Notes: generated from the sequence alone by a model not told the origin. A stretch of DNA of 64,000 nucleotides from Ariolimax columbianus (GCA_036924085.1 JAVGWX010000007.1:30667953-30731952); one strand, 5' to 3'. Counted from the stretch's first letter, positions 1 through 10,373 are shown. Numbers and translations are program-made.

Positions 1-640
1 ACACTATCATGTAACATGTTCTTCGAAGAACGTCGTCTTCTCTCCACAACACCCGTGTAAGATTCTCGATCTTTAGCCAGTACTTCAGCCACCATCACCT
101 TCAGAACATCATTGATAGCGTATCTATCTTCTCTCGGTCTGTCACTTCTTTGTTGTCTAGGCACCACACCATCCAGTATAATTATTTCCCCCAGACTATT
201 GTGGTGTTTAATGTTGGCAAAGTATTTTAGTTTCCTAGACGTAAATCCGTTTACCAGACATTATTGATATATACCCAGCTCTTGTATGGCGTCTGTGGTT
301 TTATTTGTCGTCTAAGTAACTTTTCTGTAGCATTGTACCTGGAAGGATTTCATTATTTAAAATTTAGTCTGTGTGAATGTTAATGATTCCCATCGGTAGG
401 ATGTTGTAGGGTGTCTGTGGATTTATTTGTCGTCTAGTAACTTTTCTGTAGCATTGTACCTCGAACAATTTAATTTTAAAAAAATTTAGTATGTGTGAAT
501 GTTAATATTTCCCATCCGTACGATGCTACAGGAAAGATGACTGTCATCATAATTGTTGTATTTGTTGTTTTGTTCGAGTTCTGCCATTCATTTCTCATTG
601 TATTTAACATCTGCATTGCCATGGCGTTGAAGAAACTGAA
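1..640 (-). mobile_element. LINE 3' region, decayed (RT C-terminal part)
   Basis: On the minus strand, roughly 60-180 translates in pieces to the basic C-terminal tail of an endonuclease/RT LINE (a PRQQRSDRPRED-like stretch followed by VAEVLAKDRES). The same order of sequence is seen in the copy at 6275-7200. Positions 291-535 hold an approximately 122-bp tandem duplication of one LINE segment. No open frame remains. The element runs off the left edge of the window, so its true 3' end is not visible. Clade assignment (RTE/CR1-like) is inference. Confidence 0.6.
291..535. repeat. Tandem duplication, ~122 bp x2
   Basis: Two diverged copies start at 291 and 413. Each has GTCTGTGG(T/A)TTTATTTGTCG near its start and TGTGAATGTTAAT near its end. 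They lie inside the decayed LINE at the left edge. Confidence 0.75.
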
Positions 641-1604
641 TTATGTTTTATGAAATCCGAAATGGCATGTACAGACAAACAGAGAACGAAGACCTTTGAT
701 CATGAGACGAGAATGCAGTCTAGCCTATATCAACAAACATTATAACTTCAGAGTAAGCGGAAAACCAAGATATAGAGGGACTGATAGTGTTACAGAAACA
801 CTACAGGGGCATGAATTGGAAATATCAACAGGCGCACAGGCGATACACGAAAGACGAGTGTACATCCTTAGATAATGTGACTTCGTAAGTGGACAGATGA
901 GATGAAGAAACCACGCCCCCACATGTATTTATGTGTAATTCTTCGTCTTCTCATGCGTCTTCTTCAGCGAAGCCACACACACACAGAAATAGAGAGTGAG
1001 AGAGAGAGAGAGTTGAAGATATAGAGTCTTGAGCAAGAGAAAAATTCCTTCCAAAAAAATTAGAATCAACATACATTCTGCTGCTATTAGATGCAACATA
1101 TTTATTCATGAACTGCAACGAGAATAAAAATGGAGGACAAACAGTCGGTAACAACGAAGTGCGATGCTTTTTATCCTGATCAATGAAAGCCACATGCTGC
1201 AGGAAGAGAAACCATACAAAGAAAAATGTGGGACATTATGGCGAGAAGAGAGTCTTGCAGTGCTGTGTATAAATGGTAGTGCTTTATGGAGGTGAATTTT
1301 GAACAATGAACAAACAATACATTTGCAACAACTAAAATGTGGTTCTTCGTCAAAATGCGCAATCAGCGAGATTAATTGGACAGGTTTTCAAAGTCAAGAC
1401 GATAGTCAAGAGAGAAGAATGTCTTAACATTTGCGATAGAATGGCAAGATTATCATAGTCGTCATATCCCGAAATAGGGAATGCAAAGAGCGGTGCAACT
1501 GTAGAGATAGATCGAAATTGACAAGCTGATAGAAGATAACAAGCAGAACAATGATACCATTATATATATATATATCGGTGAATCAGTGCTACTCGGCAAC
1601 TATT
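641..1604. other. No gene recognised; short GA- and TA-rich tracts
   Basis: No coding similarity was seen on either strand. A short (GA)n tract lies near 985-1012 and a (TA)n tract near 1559-1575. The short open frames here have no recognisable motif and overlap each other on the minus strand. Confidence 0.5.
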
Positions 1605-1935
1605 CTTGTTCTGGCTTCCCTGCTAGAATGAGAGGCCAGGTCGTCATTGAACAAGGGCTCCGCATACATGACAACAACCGCCAATGCGCGAATGGAGATG
1701 GAAGCAGTTACTGCAGCTCTGAGATGGCTATGTGAAACCTCTTTAACAGGGACAGTCATCGTGTCAGATTATCAATCCTTAAATTGGAAGGTACAGAAGG
1801 TCTGGCTAAAACATGACTGGGTGATTTTCTGTAGCGGCATCAAACCTGCATAGGCTGGCGTGGATCTACTTTAAAAATCATTCTAGGGTTGGGAGCAACT
1901 ACAGAGCTGACAGCCTGTTGTCACGCTCACTAATA
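1605..1935 (+). pseudogene. LINE-type RNase H fragment
   Basis: The plus strand encodes an RNase H-like stretch: an ARMEMEAVTAALRWL helix carrying the conserved Glu, then VIVSDYQSL with an Asp at the third catalytic position, then, in another frame, NYRADSLLSRS, which resembles the last RNase H helix. This order is typical of the RNase H domain carried by some LINEs. The frame is open only over 1647-1853 and is then broken by frameshifts and stops. The upstream RT is missing, so this is a short relic. It ends where a minus-strand LINE tail begins. Confidence 0.6.
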
Positions 1936-1936
1936 T

Positions 1937-2545
1937 ACACGTTAGTTAGTTAGTTATTTAGTTTTCTTTTCACTTGTGCCGTTTAGCGTCGTGGGGAGCT
2001 TGAGTCGTCTATCCTGCGCCAAGTGCGTTGCGTCGGTCAATGTGAGTACTTGTCGTTGCACAATCACTCTAATGTCACATATCCGCCTACCATTCCGCAT
2101 TCTGTCTCTTCTGGTAACATCAATGACTTTCCTCAAACACTTCATTTCACAAGTCGAAATTCTGCTCTCGCACGCCCTTGACAGAGGCCATGTTTGGCAC
2201 TGGTAGCACAAAATCGGCATAAATATACTGTTTATCAGCTGTTGCTTTGTTGCCAAAATAATGCTCGGGTGTCTAAGCAATTGGGACATCTGATATGTCA
2301 CCGCATACGCTTTCTGGCACCTTGTCTCGATTTCCCTGTCGATCCTACAGTCTGCCGAAAAAATACTGCCCAAATGCTTGAACGCATGGACCTGTTGAAG
2401 AGCAATATCATTTAGACTTATCTTGAGTGGCCCAAGAGTTCTACTGATCATCATAGTTTCTGTTTTGTTCTCGCTAATTCGCATTTTGTAGTTAGCACAG
2501 GTAGTCGCAAGCGCGTAATGGATTATGGACAGAAGTGACAATTTG
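1937..2545 (-). pseudogene. LINE RT C-terminal fragment (AACT-type tail)
   Basis: A minus-strand frame of 195 codons (1954-2541) carries the post-catalytic part of a LINE reverse transcriptase: KMRISENKTETMMISR, then FKHLGSIFSADCRIDREIETR, then a basic C-terminal part containing CEMKCLRKVIDVTRRDRMR. The catalytic YADD block is absent, so the copy is 5'-truncated. Short TTAG repeats at 1944-1960 (AACT on the minus strand) look like the 3' tail. Related copies lie at 27985-28460 and 58505-58740. This is a dead element despite the open frame. Confidence 0.75.
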
Positions 2546-2569
2546 CTGGATCTGTCTGGGGGGAGGGTA

Positions 2570-2905
2570 GGGGGGCCCAGCGGTCTCGAGTGGAGGTCAT
2601 GGGTTCAAATCACGGTAGAGACGGGGAGTCTTTCACGTGTATCATCCCGTAAAAACGTCCCATGATCTATGAAATCAGTGAGATCAGACACCCGGGTTCA
2701 GTGGAGCGCACGTTAAAAATCCCTTTGCGGTTGAAAATCGAAAAGAGAAGCACTGACTACATCTGCTCGGGCAAAATACATGTTAAAAAGCTACTCAAAT
2801 TAGTCTAGAGATTCACGCCTCACAGAGGCGACTGTGTAGCTATTACATCAGGTCTTGATTATGTTGTTAGTGGAGTGTGCTTCAATTTACGCTTCCACCA
2901 CAATC
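2570..2905 (+). mobile_element. Probable tRNA-derived SINE
   Basis: The sequence CATGGGTTCAAATCACGG near 2607 resembles a pol III B box preceded by a weak A-box-like stretch (CCAGCGGTCTCGAGTGG). About 280 bp of non-coding body follows. No other copy was seen in this window and no target-site duplication was identified, so the call rests on the promoter-like head only. Confidence 0.4.
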
Positions 2906-2962
2906 GGTAGGTTGGTCACCAGCGGATATAGACCTGCCAAAAGATAGTGACATTTTGATAAC

Positions 2963-3094
2963 GACCTGTAAGAGGATGACACCAGAATAGATGAATCAGC
3001 AGTTCACAGACTGCAGATCGATATTTAAGACCTGTAAGAGGATAACACCACAATAGATGAATCAGTAGTTCACAGATTGCAGATCGATATTTAA
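2963..3094. repeat. Tandem duplication, 66 bp x2
   Basis: Two adjacent 66-bp units (2963-3028 and 3029-3094) begin GACCTGTAAGAGGAT and differ at only a few positions. The length is divisible by three, which explains the duplicated peptide in the minus-strand open frame over 2916-3296. I see no protein family in that frame. Confidence 0.85.
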
Positions 3095-3309
3095 GCAGAA
3101 TGAGCCTCACAAGAGGCAGCAGGCACGTGAAATAACTAAGGTGCTGTAGAGGAGACCAGTATCCGCATCTTTCACCATTTTCTGATAGAGACTGAGCACA
3201 TATGGGTACGCCTGGAAAGCAGTAACGTCGATTGTTTGGAACAGCTTCAGAAGCACAAGTGTTCCTTTGCGCCCCATGGACATTAAAGAAAATCAATTTG
3301 AAATATTAT

Positions 3310-3665
3310 GTTTCCATATGTTAATAACATTTACAAATTAATTGACCAATTGTCAACCTCTACTGAAGCGGAAGTGGTTCTCCAATGGACACCTGGACAT
3401 GTCGAAGTGCAATGACATAAGAAGCTTGATGAACTGGCCAGAAGAAGAGCAGCGCTAAAACAGCCTCTACTTAGTTTCACACTTCAGGGCTTCAGGGGAA
3501 GATTCAGTGCGCAACAACCCAGACAAACCGAATATTTTTCAGACACCAAGACTCAGCCAAATAGATGTAACGAAGATACTATAGTTTGATCTTCAAGCTG
3601 AGAACAGGTCATATCACTCTCTGTAAACATTTGAATATGTTAGACCCACTACGTGAACCACTACC
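3310..3665 (+). pseudogene. LINE RNase H C-terminus and following domain, decayed
   Basis: The plus strand encodes VVLQWTPGH followed by LDELARRRAALKQP, the His- and Asp-containing end of a LINE RNase H. Further on is a FKLRTGHITLCKHL motif, typical of the segment after RNase H in these elements. The pieces lie in different frames and are interrupted by stops. No RT lies upstream. This is a 5'-truncated, inactive fragment of an RNase H-bearing LINE lineage. Confidence 0.65.
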
Positions 3666-3704
3666 ACGAGGAATCAGTCAAGCATCTCCTGCCTTTGTGC
3701 ACAA

Positions 3705-3745
3705 GGCTAGCCGATTCACCAAATCGGCCGATTCACCATATCGGC
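3705..3745. repeat. Two tandem small hairpins
   Basis: CCGATTCACCAAATCGG is followed directly by CCGATTCACCATATCGG. Each can pair CCGAT with ATCGG around a short loop. Confidence 0.5.
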
Positions 3746-4092
3746 TGATCCGACCACACCACAACATGCACAACACATAGACCCCACCATACACAACACA
3801 CTGTACACTAAACCATAGCATCTGAGGAAGACGTGTTCTTTTATCCGGGAGGCATTGGGGTAACAAGATCAGCCTGCTTCCATCAAAGATATCATATCAT
3901 CTTAATGACGAAACATTATTTGAAATTACTAACCGCCAGGGACGTTCAAATCAAACCAAGACTTTTTTGTTCTAGTTCTACGTGGATGGGTTATAGCCTG
4001 CTAAAACTACTATCAAAGTTAAGAGCGCGTGTGGCCTATTACTGCTAGGTGGCCCACTTACCATGAGCTAGTTACGTGACACATAATTACAA

Positions 4093-4603
4093 ATGCCGGA
4101 CAACACTGTTAGTACTTGCATGGAGCAGCGTGTTGTGGTGAAGTTTCTTGTGAAAGAAGACATAAAACCTGGAAACATTTACAGAAGACCGCAATCACAA
4201 TACGGTGATGAGACACTCAGTTGCAGTAAGACATTTGAATGGTGTGAACGTTTTAGAAAAGGCGGTACATCCGCGAGTGATAATCCCATCCTGCTCCTCC
4301 AAAAAAACGCTCGACCTCATACGGCTCACCGCACTATGTGCCATCTACAGCAACTCGGCTGGGCGGTATTGCCACATCCACTTTACATGCAGCCCAGACC
4401 TCGCTCCAGGCGATTTCCAACTGTTTAGATACCTAACAAAATTTCTGGGAGGTCGGCATTTCAGCACAGATGACGAAGTGAAACAGGCAGTCCTGAATTG
4501 GTTCAGACATACTGACAAATCTTTCTATCCAGAAACTTTTAAACCATTAATTCAACGCTGAGATAAGTACATGAACATTGCAGGAGATTATATCGAAAAA
4601 TAA
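4093..4603 (+). pseudogene. Mariner transposase, deleted and frameshifted
   Basis: The first frame (4093-4428) encodes a mariner N-terminal DNA-binding domain (VVVKFLVKEDIKPGNIYRR, KTFEWCERFRKG), then jumps to NARPHTAHRT, a conserved block just before the third catalytic Asp region. A frameshift then moves the reading to another frame, which encodes SPDLAPGDFQLFRYL and FYPETFKPLIQR. A TGA at 4559-4561 sits where this family normally has Trp, and the remaining DKYMNIAGDYIEK ends at a TAA (4601-4603). The catalytic first and second Asp region is deleted. It cannot encode a working transposase. Confidence 0.85.
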
Positions 4604-4660
4604 ATGGCATTTTGACTACTTGAAAAAGACATCTTTATTTTAAAAAAGCCCCGTTTTGAC

Positions 4661-4680
4661 TTGACCCCCCCCCCCCCCCT
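4661..4680. repeat. Poly-C run
   Basis: Approximately 18 consecutive C residues directly beside the mariner right end. Length may be unreliable in sequencing. Confidence 0.8.
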
Positions 4681-4920
4681 TATAGAAGAAACCTTCTCTT
4701 ATCTTGATTGATGTTGCACACAAAGTATAATGTTTTATACTTATCTGAAACCCATACATGGATCCTGCTTTCAATCACTTCCAGTTGTAATACTGGTGGT
4801 ATCGGTTAGGACATGTTCCCAATGACAACGATGCTAGTCCTAAGCACAGCCTTCTTAATTTGTTTTTGGCAACGTGCTTGGAGACGAACGTCTGGTCAGA
4901 CAAAATATACTGATCCAAAG

Positions 4921-5165
4921 AGGACGGCGTGGGCTAGTGGTTAAATGACACGACTCACAACCCCATGGTACTGGGTTCGCTACAAAACGCAGCACCGGCC
5001 GTTAACCAGGGGAAGAAAACGCTTAGAAAATACAAGAGGAAGCAGACCCTTACATAAAATACATGCCAAAGTCGGATGCACTGGGCCGACAGCCGCGAAA
5101 TAAAAACCGTAGTGCAACGTACATTGGCTTGGGAAATCTAGAACGCAAAAACACAAACAACAACA
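4921..5165 (+). mobile_element. SINE A, copy 1 (inside minisatellite)
   Basis: A tRNA-derived SINE. The A-box-like stretch is CGTGGGCTAGTGGTTAA and the B-box-like GGGTTCGCTAC is degraded from GGTTCGATCCC seen in other copies. The body contains AAAGTCGGATGCACTGGGCC and the end is rich in AAC. It separates one 33-bp minisatellite unit from the rest of the array. Confidence 0.85.
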
Positions 5166-5600
5166 ACAAAACTGATCAGATATGTTAGGGTCAGGTAAAA
5201 TATACTGATCGGACATGTTAGTGTCAGATAAAATATACTGATCGGACATGTTAGGGTCAAGTGAAATATACTGATCGGACATGTTAGGGTCAGGTAAATT
5301 ATACTGATCGGACATGTTAGGGTCAGATAAAATATACTGATCGGACATGTTAGGGTCAGGTGAAATATACTGATCGGACATGTTAGGGTCAGGTAAAATA
5401 TACTGATCGGACATGTTAGGGTCAGGTAAAATATTCTGATCGGACATGTTAGGGTCAGATAAAATATACTGATCGGACATGTTAGGGTCAGGTGAAATAT
5501 ACTGATCGGACATGTTAGGGTCAGATAAAATATACTGATCGGACATGTTAGGGTGAGTTGTAATATACTGATCGGACAATGTTAGATGCAGGTGAAATAT
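5166..5600 (+). repeat. 33-bp minisatellite, ~13 units
   Basis: The unit begins GATCGGACATGTTAGGGTCA and continues with a GTAAAATATACT-type half. Variants alternate between AGGTAAAAT, AGATAAAAT and AGGTGAAAT. Because 33 is divisible by three, the minus strand reads as an 11-residue peptide repeat, but this is not evidence of coding. Confidence 0.95.
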
Positions 5601-5780
5601 ACTGGCCAAAACCCCAGGCTCAATTCCACGGAGGTCTCCTTGGTAACGGGTTCTTTTTATAACAGTGTGGATAATGTCTGGAGAACCTCGGGCCACTTCC
5701 GTCAGCACGCTCGTGATGTAAGAAAACCTACTGCAACCCACCACATACCGATCTTTTCAGGGCACACAAAACAGTAACCT

Positions 5781-6274
5781 TACTCATCGTTGATAATCAA
5801 TACCGTTTCCATCATCATCATCATCATCTCAACATGCTTGAAAGATAAAAGTAACATACCACAACGTTCTAAATCCCAGGTCGGGTCCATTGAAAGAAAT
5901 AATAAAGAGATAACGTGCACATTTAATTGAGCACACACTTATAAGAAAGAAAATGAACTCCTGGCAAAAACTGCAAAATATCGATACATACCTGCCAAAA
6001 CGTTCATGGACCGCATAATAATCTGGATGGAAAAGCAAACTGCATCTGAACTCTTAATATGATTAAAGGAAATGGTAGACGGTTCAAGGAATCGACGTAA
6101 CAGCACCTGGGCGCAGCAATATGTACTCAGTCTCTTTCATTACTTAAAGTACCGACGGTAGAGAACGAATTATATAGCTGTTGTGGAGGCTGTGAATTTG
6201 TCCCTTGACTTCGTCAGGTACCAGTGTATAGCTAGGTTGACTGCAAGAAACCGTCATTCCATGAAAAAACGCTT
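5781..6274. other. No gene recognised
   Basis: A short CATCAT tract lies near 5812-5826. No domain or repeat family was recognised on either strand in the rest. Confidence 0.4.
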
Positions 6275-7200
6275 CATCATGTAGCATGTCTTTTATAGAA
6301 CGTCGCTCCCATTATAGTCTGTCTGAAAGAAACTCGTTCCTTTGCCAAAACTCCGGCCACCGTCACAGTCATATCCAGGCATTCCTGGATATCTTTGTGC
6401 CGTCGTCTTCTTGGTCTACCTCTTCCTCTTTTAATTGGCACCATACCTTTCATCACTGTTCTATCGAGACTGGTGTATCTTTTGATGTGACCAAAGTATT
6501 TGCATTTTCTAGTCAAAAGGGAATTGATAAACCAGTTCTCCTCTATGCTCAACTCTTGTCAAATGTCTGTCTACATTTGTCTTTTTCTCTGTCTAGTGTA
6601 TTCTGAGGATCTTTCTGTAACATTTTGACTCGAAGGATTGGATTCTTTGTCTGGAAGTTTTGGTAATCGTCCATGATTCGCAGCCATAAGCTGCCACATG
6701 AAAAAGTCTCAAGACTTTTACTTTTATCATGTTGTTGGTGCTCTGCCATAATTTCTTCAGGCTGTTCATTCTCTGCATTGCCATGGCTAGTTTAGTTCTG
6801 ATATATTTCGAGTCATTTTTGTCAATTCTGGAGCCAAGATAATGAAAATGTGTGACCTGATCTATTTCCTCACCACCCACTGTAAATGTATGCTGACATT
6901 GTGTTTTGTCGGTGGCATTATTTGTTTTATTTATGTTTATGAACAGGTTTTGATCTTTACTTTGTCCATTTACGTCTCAAATTAGCTGCTCTAGCCCTTC
7001 TGCACTTCTTGATAGTATCATTGTGCCGTCTGCGTATCGTATCTCTGGAATCTCGTACCCGCCAATCGTAAATTGGTAGAAACTGTCAATGCCATCGTCG
7101 TCTTGAACATTTCTCATTATACATTCCGTATATATGTTGTATAGATAAGGTGAGAGGATACATCCCTGAAAAAACTCACAGTCTGATAAACTGAGCACGA
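6275..7200 (-). pseudogene. LINE reverse transcriptase, decayed
   Basis: The minus strand encodes consecutive RT segments in three frames. First is GCILSPYLYNIYTECIMRN and IRYADGTMILSRS (6977-7198), where the usual YADD is YADG, so a catalytic Asp is lost. Then comes FHYLGSRIDKNDSKYIRTKL with YGCESWTITK (6593-6880). The last part (6277-6552) encodes the basic tail KCKYFGHIKR and GRGRPRRRRHKDI. This is an endonuclease/RT LINE lacking its 5' half and broken by frameshifts. The left-edge copy (1-640) is the same family. Confidence 0.8.
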
Positions 7201-7745
7201 CTTGATCCGGACCTGGTATCTGGGATTGTAAACAAAGCTTAGAGCCCCCAGGTCACACCGAAGGACTTTTGGTTATGGTTGAAACTGACGGTCAATGCCA
7301 GAAGGCAGAATGCATGATAGTAATGTACTGTGCTTTTTAAAAAAAAGATTAAGTTGTCATCAGAACTATACTGATTGTGCAGTAGCTATCCTGGTTTGAA
7401 AGAAAGTTTTAGAGTCAATAACTATTTCATCTCCTTTTTAAATAAAATACGTCAATAATAAAGCGCACTGAAACCTTTCTGGGAAATTTAATGTGGTGAA
7501 TTGCTTGCGTGCCTTCCATATGACCCTGGGTAATTCCCACCCCCCCCCCCCTTTTTTGTCAGCCATAAACAATAAAATAAAAGCACAGTCAAAGCGTTTG
7601 GCACGAAAATAAACACACCGAAGATAAAAACTGGTTATATCCAAGCAACAGGCAAATAAATGATCATCAATGGAGAAATAGTCCAACAAGTACAGAAGTT
7701 TATATATTTATGGAAAACCATAACATAAGATTCCCACAATGAGAC
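7201..7745. other. No gene recognised; poly-C tract
   Basis: A C-rich run lies near 7541-7550. No protein family was seen; the minus-strand open frames at 7438-7689 and 7635-8003 show no recognisable motif. Confidence 0.4.
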
Positions 7746-7749
7746 AGAA

Positions 7750-8430
7750 ATTAAGACAAGGATTACAATGGCGGAAAAGGGCTTAAGAGAAAAATATAAA
7801 TTGTTAACCCCATTGGATATCAGAATAGAACAGAGCAAAAAAATAATTTCCAATAATTTATGGTCAATTGCACGGTATGGTGCTGAAACATGGACTTTAG
7901 CAAAGAAGGACGATAAAAGCTTTGAAACTTTTGAAATGTGGTGCCACCGTAGAATGGAAAGAGTGAGTTGGATAGAAAGAAGATCCAATGACAATGTACC
8001 CACTGATGTGGACGGACAAAGACAAAAGTTGCATATGATACAAAAAACGTCGGTTGAGCTGGCTGGGTCACAATATGAAACATGAAAGTCTTATACAGAA
8101 GATACTAGAGGGCAAGATTCAATGGAAGAGAGGAACGGGGCAACCAAGACTCACAATGACATTTCAGGCATGCATGGACATTGAAGTACGAACTTATGCT
8201 GGAATGAAGAGCTGCAGAGAATAGGGTCAAATATAGAGACATGCTGAGTCAACCTTACAACCAGTCTCCGGACTGATCAACCAGAGTATATGGTCAAATG
8301 GAGAGACATGCCTAGTCAACCTTACAATCAGTCTCATTACTGATCAGCCAGAGAATAGGGGCAAATGGAGAGACATACTCAGACAATCTAACAACCAGTC
8401 TCAGGACTGATCAACTAGATGATGATGATG
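7750..8430 (+). pseudogene. LINE 3' end with triplicated tail
   Basis: The plus strand encodes a post-catalytic RT segment: YGAETWTLAKKD followed by FEMWCHRRMERVSW, common to endonuclease/RT LINEs. It then decays into the 3' region. Three 67-bp units (from 8215, 8282 and 8349) each end in CAGTCTC..ACTGATCA, and the last runs into a GATGATGATGATGA microsatellite, a usual LINE 3' terminus. The RT catalytic core is missing. Confidence 0.7.
8215..8416 (+). repeat. 67-bp tandem repeat, 3 units, at LINE 3' end
   Basis: Each unit starts CAGAG(A/T)AT and carries AGAGACAT, AGTCAACCTTACAA or a close variant, and ACTGATCA. The array ends in (GAT)n. Confidence 0.85.
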
Positions 8431-8602
8431 ATGAATGCACTGAAGTTCACACATTCGATAATTTAATGTCAACTTTATTGTGTGTGACCATGTCTGATTG
8501 TTTTAGCCACAGTTTCGTTGGAATGTTATTAATTGCTAACAAAAAACATAGTTATATGTACTATACTTTAAAACAATAAAGATATGTGTACATTCATACT
8601 TA

Positions 8603-8776
8603 TTAACCCTTTACAGTCCATTTATTTTATATATATTTATTAGATTTGTTTCTTAAGACACTAATCGTATCGATTCGGCCAGGCTTTAAATGGTTAAGCC
8701 ACCAATCTATTGAACTATGCCAGACTTGAAGGAATAAGATAAATCTAATCAACTAGGATGGACTGTAAAGTGTTAA
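8603..8776. mobile_element. piggyBac-like MITE
   Basis: TTAA at 8603-8606 and 8773-8776 flank a roughly 166-bp sequence. The left end is CCCTTTACAGTCCAT and the right end, reverse complemented, is CACTTTACAGTCCAT. Further inside, TTAGATTTGTTTCTTA matches TTAGATTTATCTTATT in inverted orientation. A TTAA target duplication with short CCC-type terminal repeats is characteristic of piggyBac elements. There is no coding capacity. A single related end lies at 14326-14365. Confidence 0.7.
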
Positions 8777-9464
8777 AACAAATCTAGTCTATTAGGAGGG
8801 ATGTAAAGGGATAACTCATAGTTCATTGGTAAAGAAGACATATATAATAGAAACAAGTGCGCCCATTTCCTACATCTTTCCTAGATTCCACATTTCCAGT
8901 TGCAATCGCGTTGAATGCCTTGGTGTTGACTTTATAAAGTGCACATTTCTTAAGGTGTACGGTATTGTTCTTCCAGCAAACCCCCCACCCCCACCCTATC
9001 CCCTTCCAATCTAAGCTAGAAGAACTAAACTACGTGCGGATTGAATAGGTTGGGGGCGGATTGACGAAGTAAGAGTTCGCCATTGCTGTGAGGTTTCTCC
9101 TTTTGTTTGCCTACATGAGCACGTGAGCCAGGGTATCGGTGCATGTGATAAAATTACGAGTCGATATCTTGTGAGTTGGACATATTACCAGAATCGATAT
9201 GCCTGTTGAATTGCGGATCTCTTTCCTATTGCGTCGTCAATCGTGTTTAAGAACGTGTAATGTGAACTGCGGAGTGAATGAATACATTCTTATTGATGTG
9301 TGTAGAAATAGTGCGAAGATATAGTTACTTTAAGATTGGTATATTCGATTTGCATTAATGTGTGGTGATTTCTCCTGTCTGAATCAAGCTGGAAACTCGA
9401 GTTTTGTGCTCTTCTGTTTTTTCTTTCGTTAGGAAAGGATCGGTTTGTTGTGTTTTGCATAAGT
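8777..9464. other. No gene recognised
   Basis: Just outside the MITE, 8780-8812 contains a degenerate extra copy of its end motif (AGGGATGTAAAGGGATAA). A CCCCCACCC-rich stretch lies near 8983-8999. Nothing else was recognised. Confidence 0.4.
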
Positions 9465-9690
9465 TTGCGTCGATGATGCAATATCTGCGCCTTTCGAAAA
9501 GACACTTCCGGTGTCAGTACGGCACATCTTTGAGAGCAGGTTTGTGTTCCTTCTTCGATCTCTTTGCTCTCAGACAGCCTGCATGGATGCATCATGTTTC
9601 CAAGGCCGCCACTAGTAGTCGGAATAGCGTTTTGGACAGCTCTGGTTCTTTGGCCCTGACGCAAGCAGTCAGCTGTGAGTCGCTGATTGC
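9465..9690 (-). mobile_element. SINE C, diverged partial copy
   Basis: Contains minus-strand family C sequence. On the plus strand it reads GCTCTGGTTCTTTGGCCCTGACG, GCAGTCAGCTGTGAGTCGCTGA and a degraded core with CTGCGCCTTTCG. Diverged, lacking the usual GAA tail. Confidence 0.6.
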
Positions 9691-10373
9691 TATTCTCTCG
9701 TTTAGTGTGTTGTCAGCACCGCTATATGTGTTATAATCACGTTTTAATTTGATTCGAATACCAGATGGCAGACCGAGGAGAAGATGGACATGAGGACATC
9801 ACTGAGGTCCTGAAGGTATGAGAGACGGGAGTTCTGGCTACAGCTTGAGTCTTACAGAATGGCTGTTATGAGAACGACGTTCTACAAAGGACAGGCCATA
9901 TGATTTTGCTGAATTCCCGAATGGATTTCGAGACGGCTATGTATGTGTGCAGGGGACGAGAATAGACCAGCTGTAACACTGAGGGCATGCTTTAAGAGGC
10001 GACTAATAATAAGGCCTAACCCCTATTATTTTCAAAAATTCACGTACTGAATAAGCTCTGGAAGCAAATTTGCAGTGGTTCTTCTTACATATCGGAGTGC
10101 ACTTCCAGAGTCAGTGCAGTGCAACTCTTCTCAGCAAGCGCACCACTTTGGGGTGGGGGATGAGAATTGTGGCTACCGTGTCGATACCTACCTTGTTGAC
10201 CAGTCTTTAGGGGCTTTAAGAAATGCGCATATTGTTTCCTTATCACAACTCCCAGACCACTAAATAGCATAGCAAGGGAATAGGAAACAATACACTCATC
10301 AGGTTGTATCATCCTACAGTCAGTCATCACTGAAAGTGGGTCGCATTGTCAGTCATGACAAAACAAGTTACTA
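9691..10373. other. No gene recognised
   Basis: No family was assigned. AAGAGGCGACTAATAA near 9992 resembles a phrase (GTAAGAGGCGACTAACTG) in the dispersed repeat at 60340-60790, so a decayed relative may be present. Confidence 0.35.

Larger units (their letters stand above)
3941..4680 (+). mobile_element. Mariner-type transposon, internally deleted
   Basis: A Tc1/mariner-superfamily remnant. The left end (3941-3970) contains TCAAATCAAACCAAGACTT. The reverse complement of 4641-4669 contains TCAAGTCAAAACGGGGCTT, an imperfect terminal inverted repeat. Between them lie the N-terminal helix-turn-helix part of a mariner transposase (near 4126-4290) and the C-terminal part (near 4300-4603), with the central segment missing. 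At about 740 bp it is well below the usual ~1.3 kb for mariners. A poly-C run lies immediately outside the right end. Confidence 0.8.
4885..5780 (+). mobile_element. Minisatellite-carrying dispersed repeat (family H), copy 1
   Basis: A composite repeat. One repeat unit lies near 4892-4917, followed by an inserted SINE A (4921-5165), then about 13 units of a 33-bp minisatellite (about 5166-5600), then a non-repetitive 3' part to about 5780. The 3' part (GTCAGCACGCTCGTGATGT, then CACACAAAACAGTAA) is related to the ends of the copies at 61136-62330, 58935-59260 (minus) and 60140-60312. The tandem array therefore belongs to a mobile unit and is not a stand-alone satellite. The mobilising machinery is unknown. 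Confidence 0.7.

Noticed and set aside
2916..3296. 126-codon minus-strand frame
   Set aside because: Driven by the 66-bp tandem duplication; no protein family recognised.
4980..5744. 254-codon minus-strand frame as a repeat-protein gene
   Set aside because: The frame is created by a 33-bp array divisible by three and runs through an inserted SINE; no start context or homologous domain supports it.
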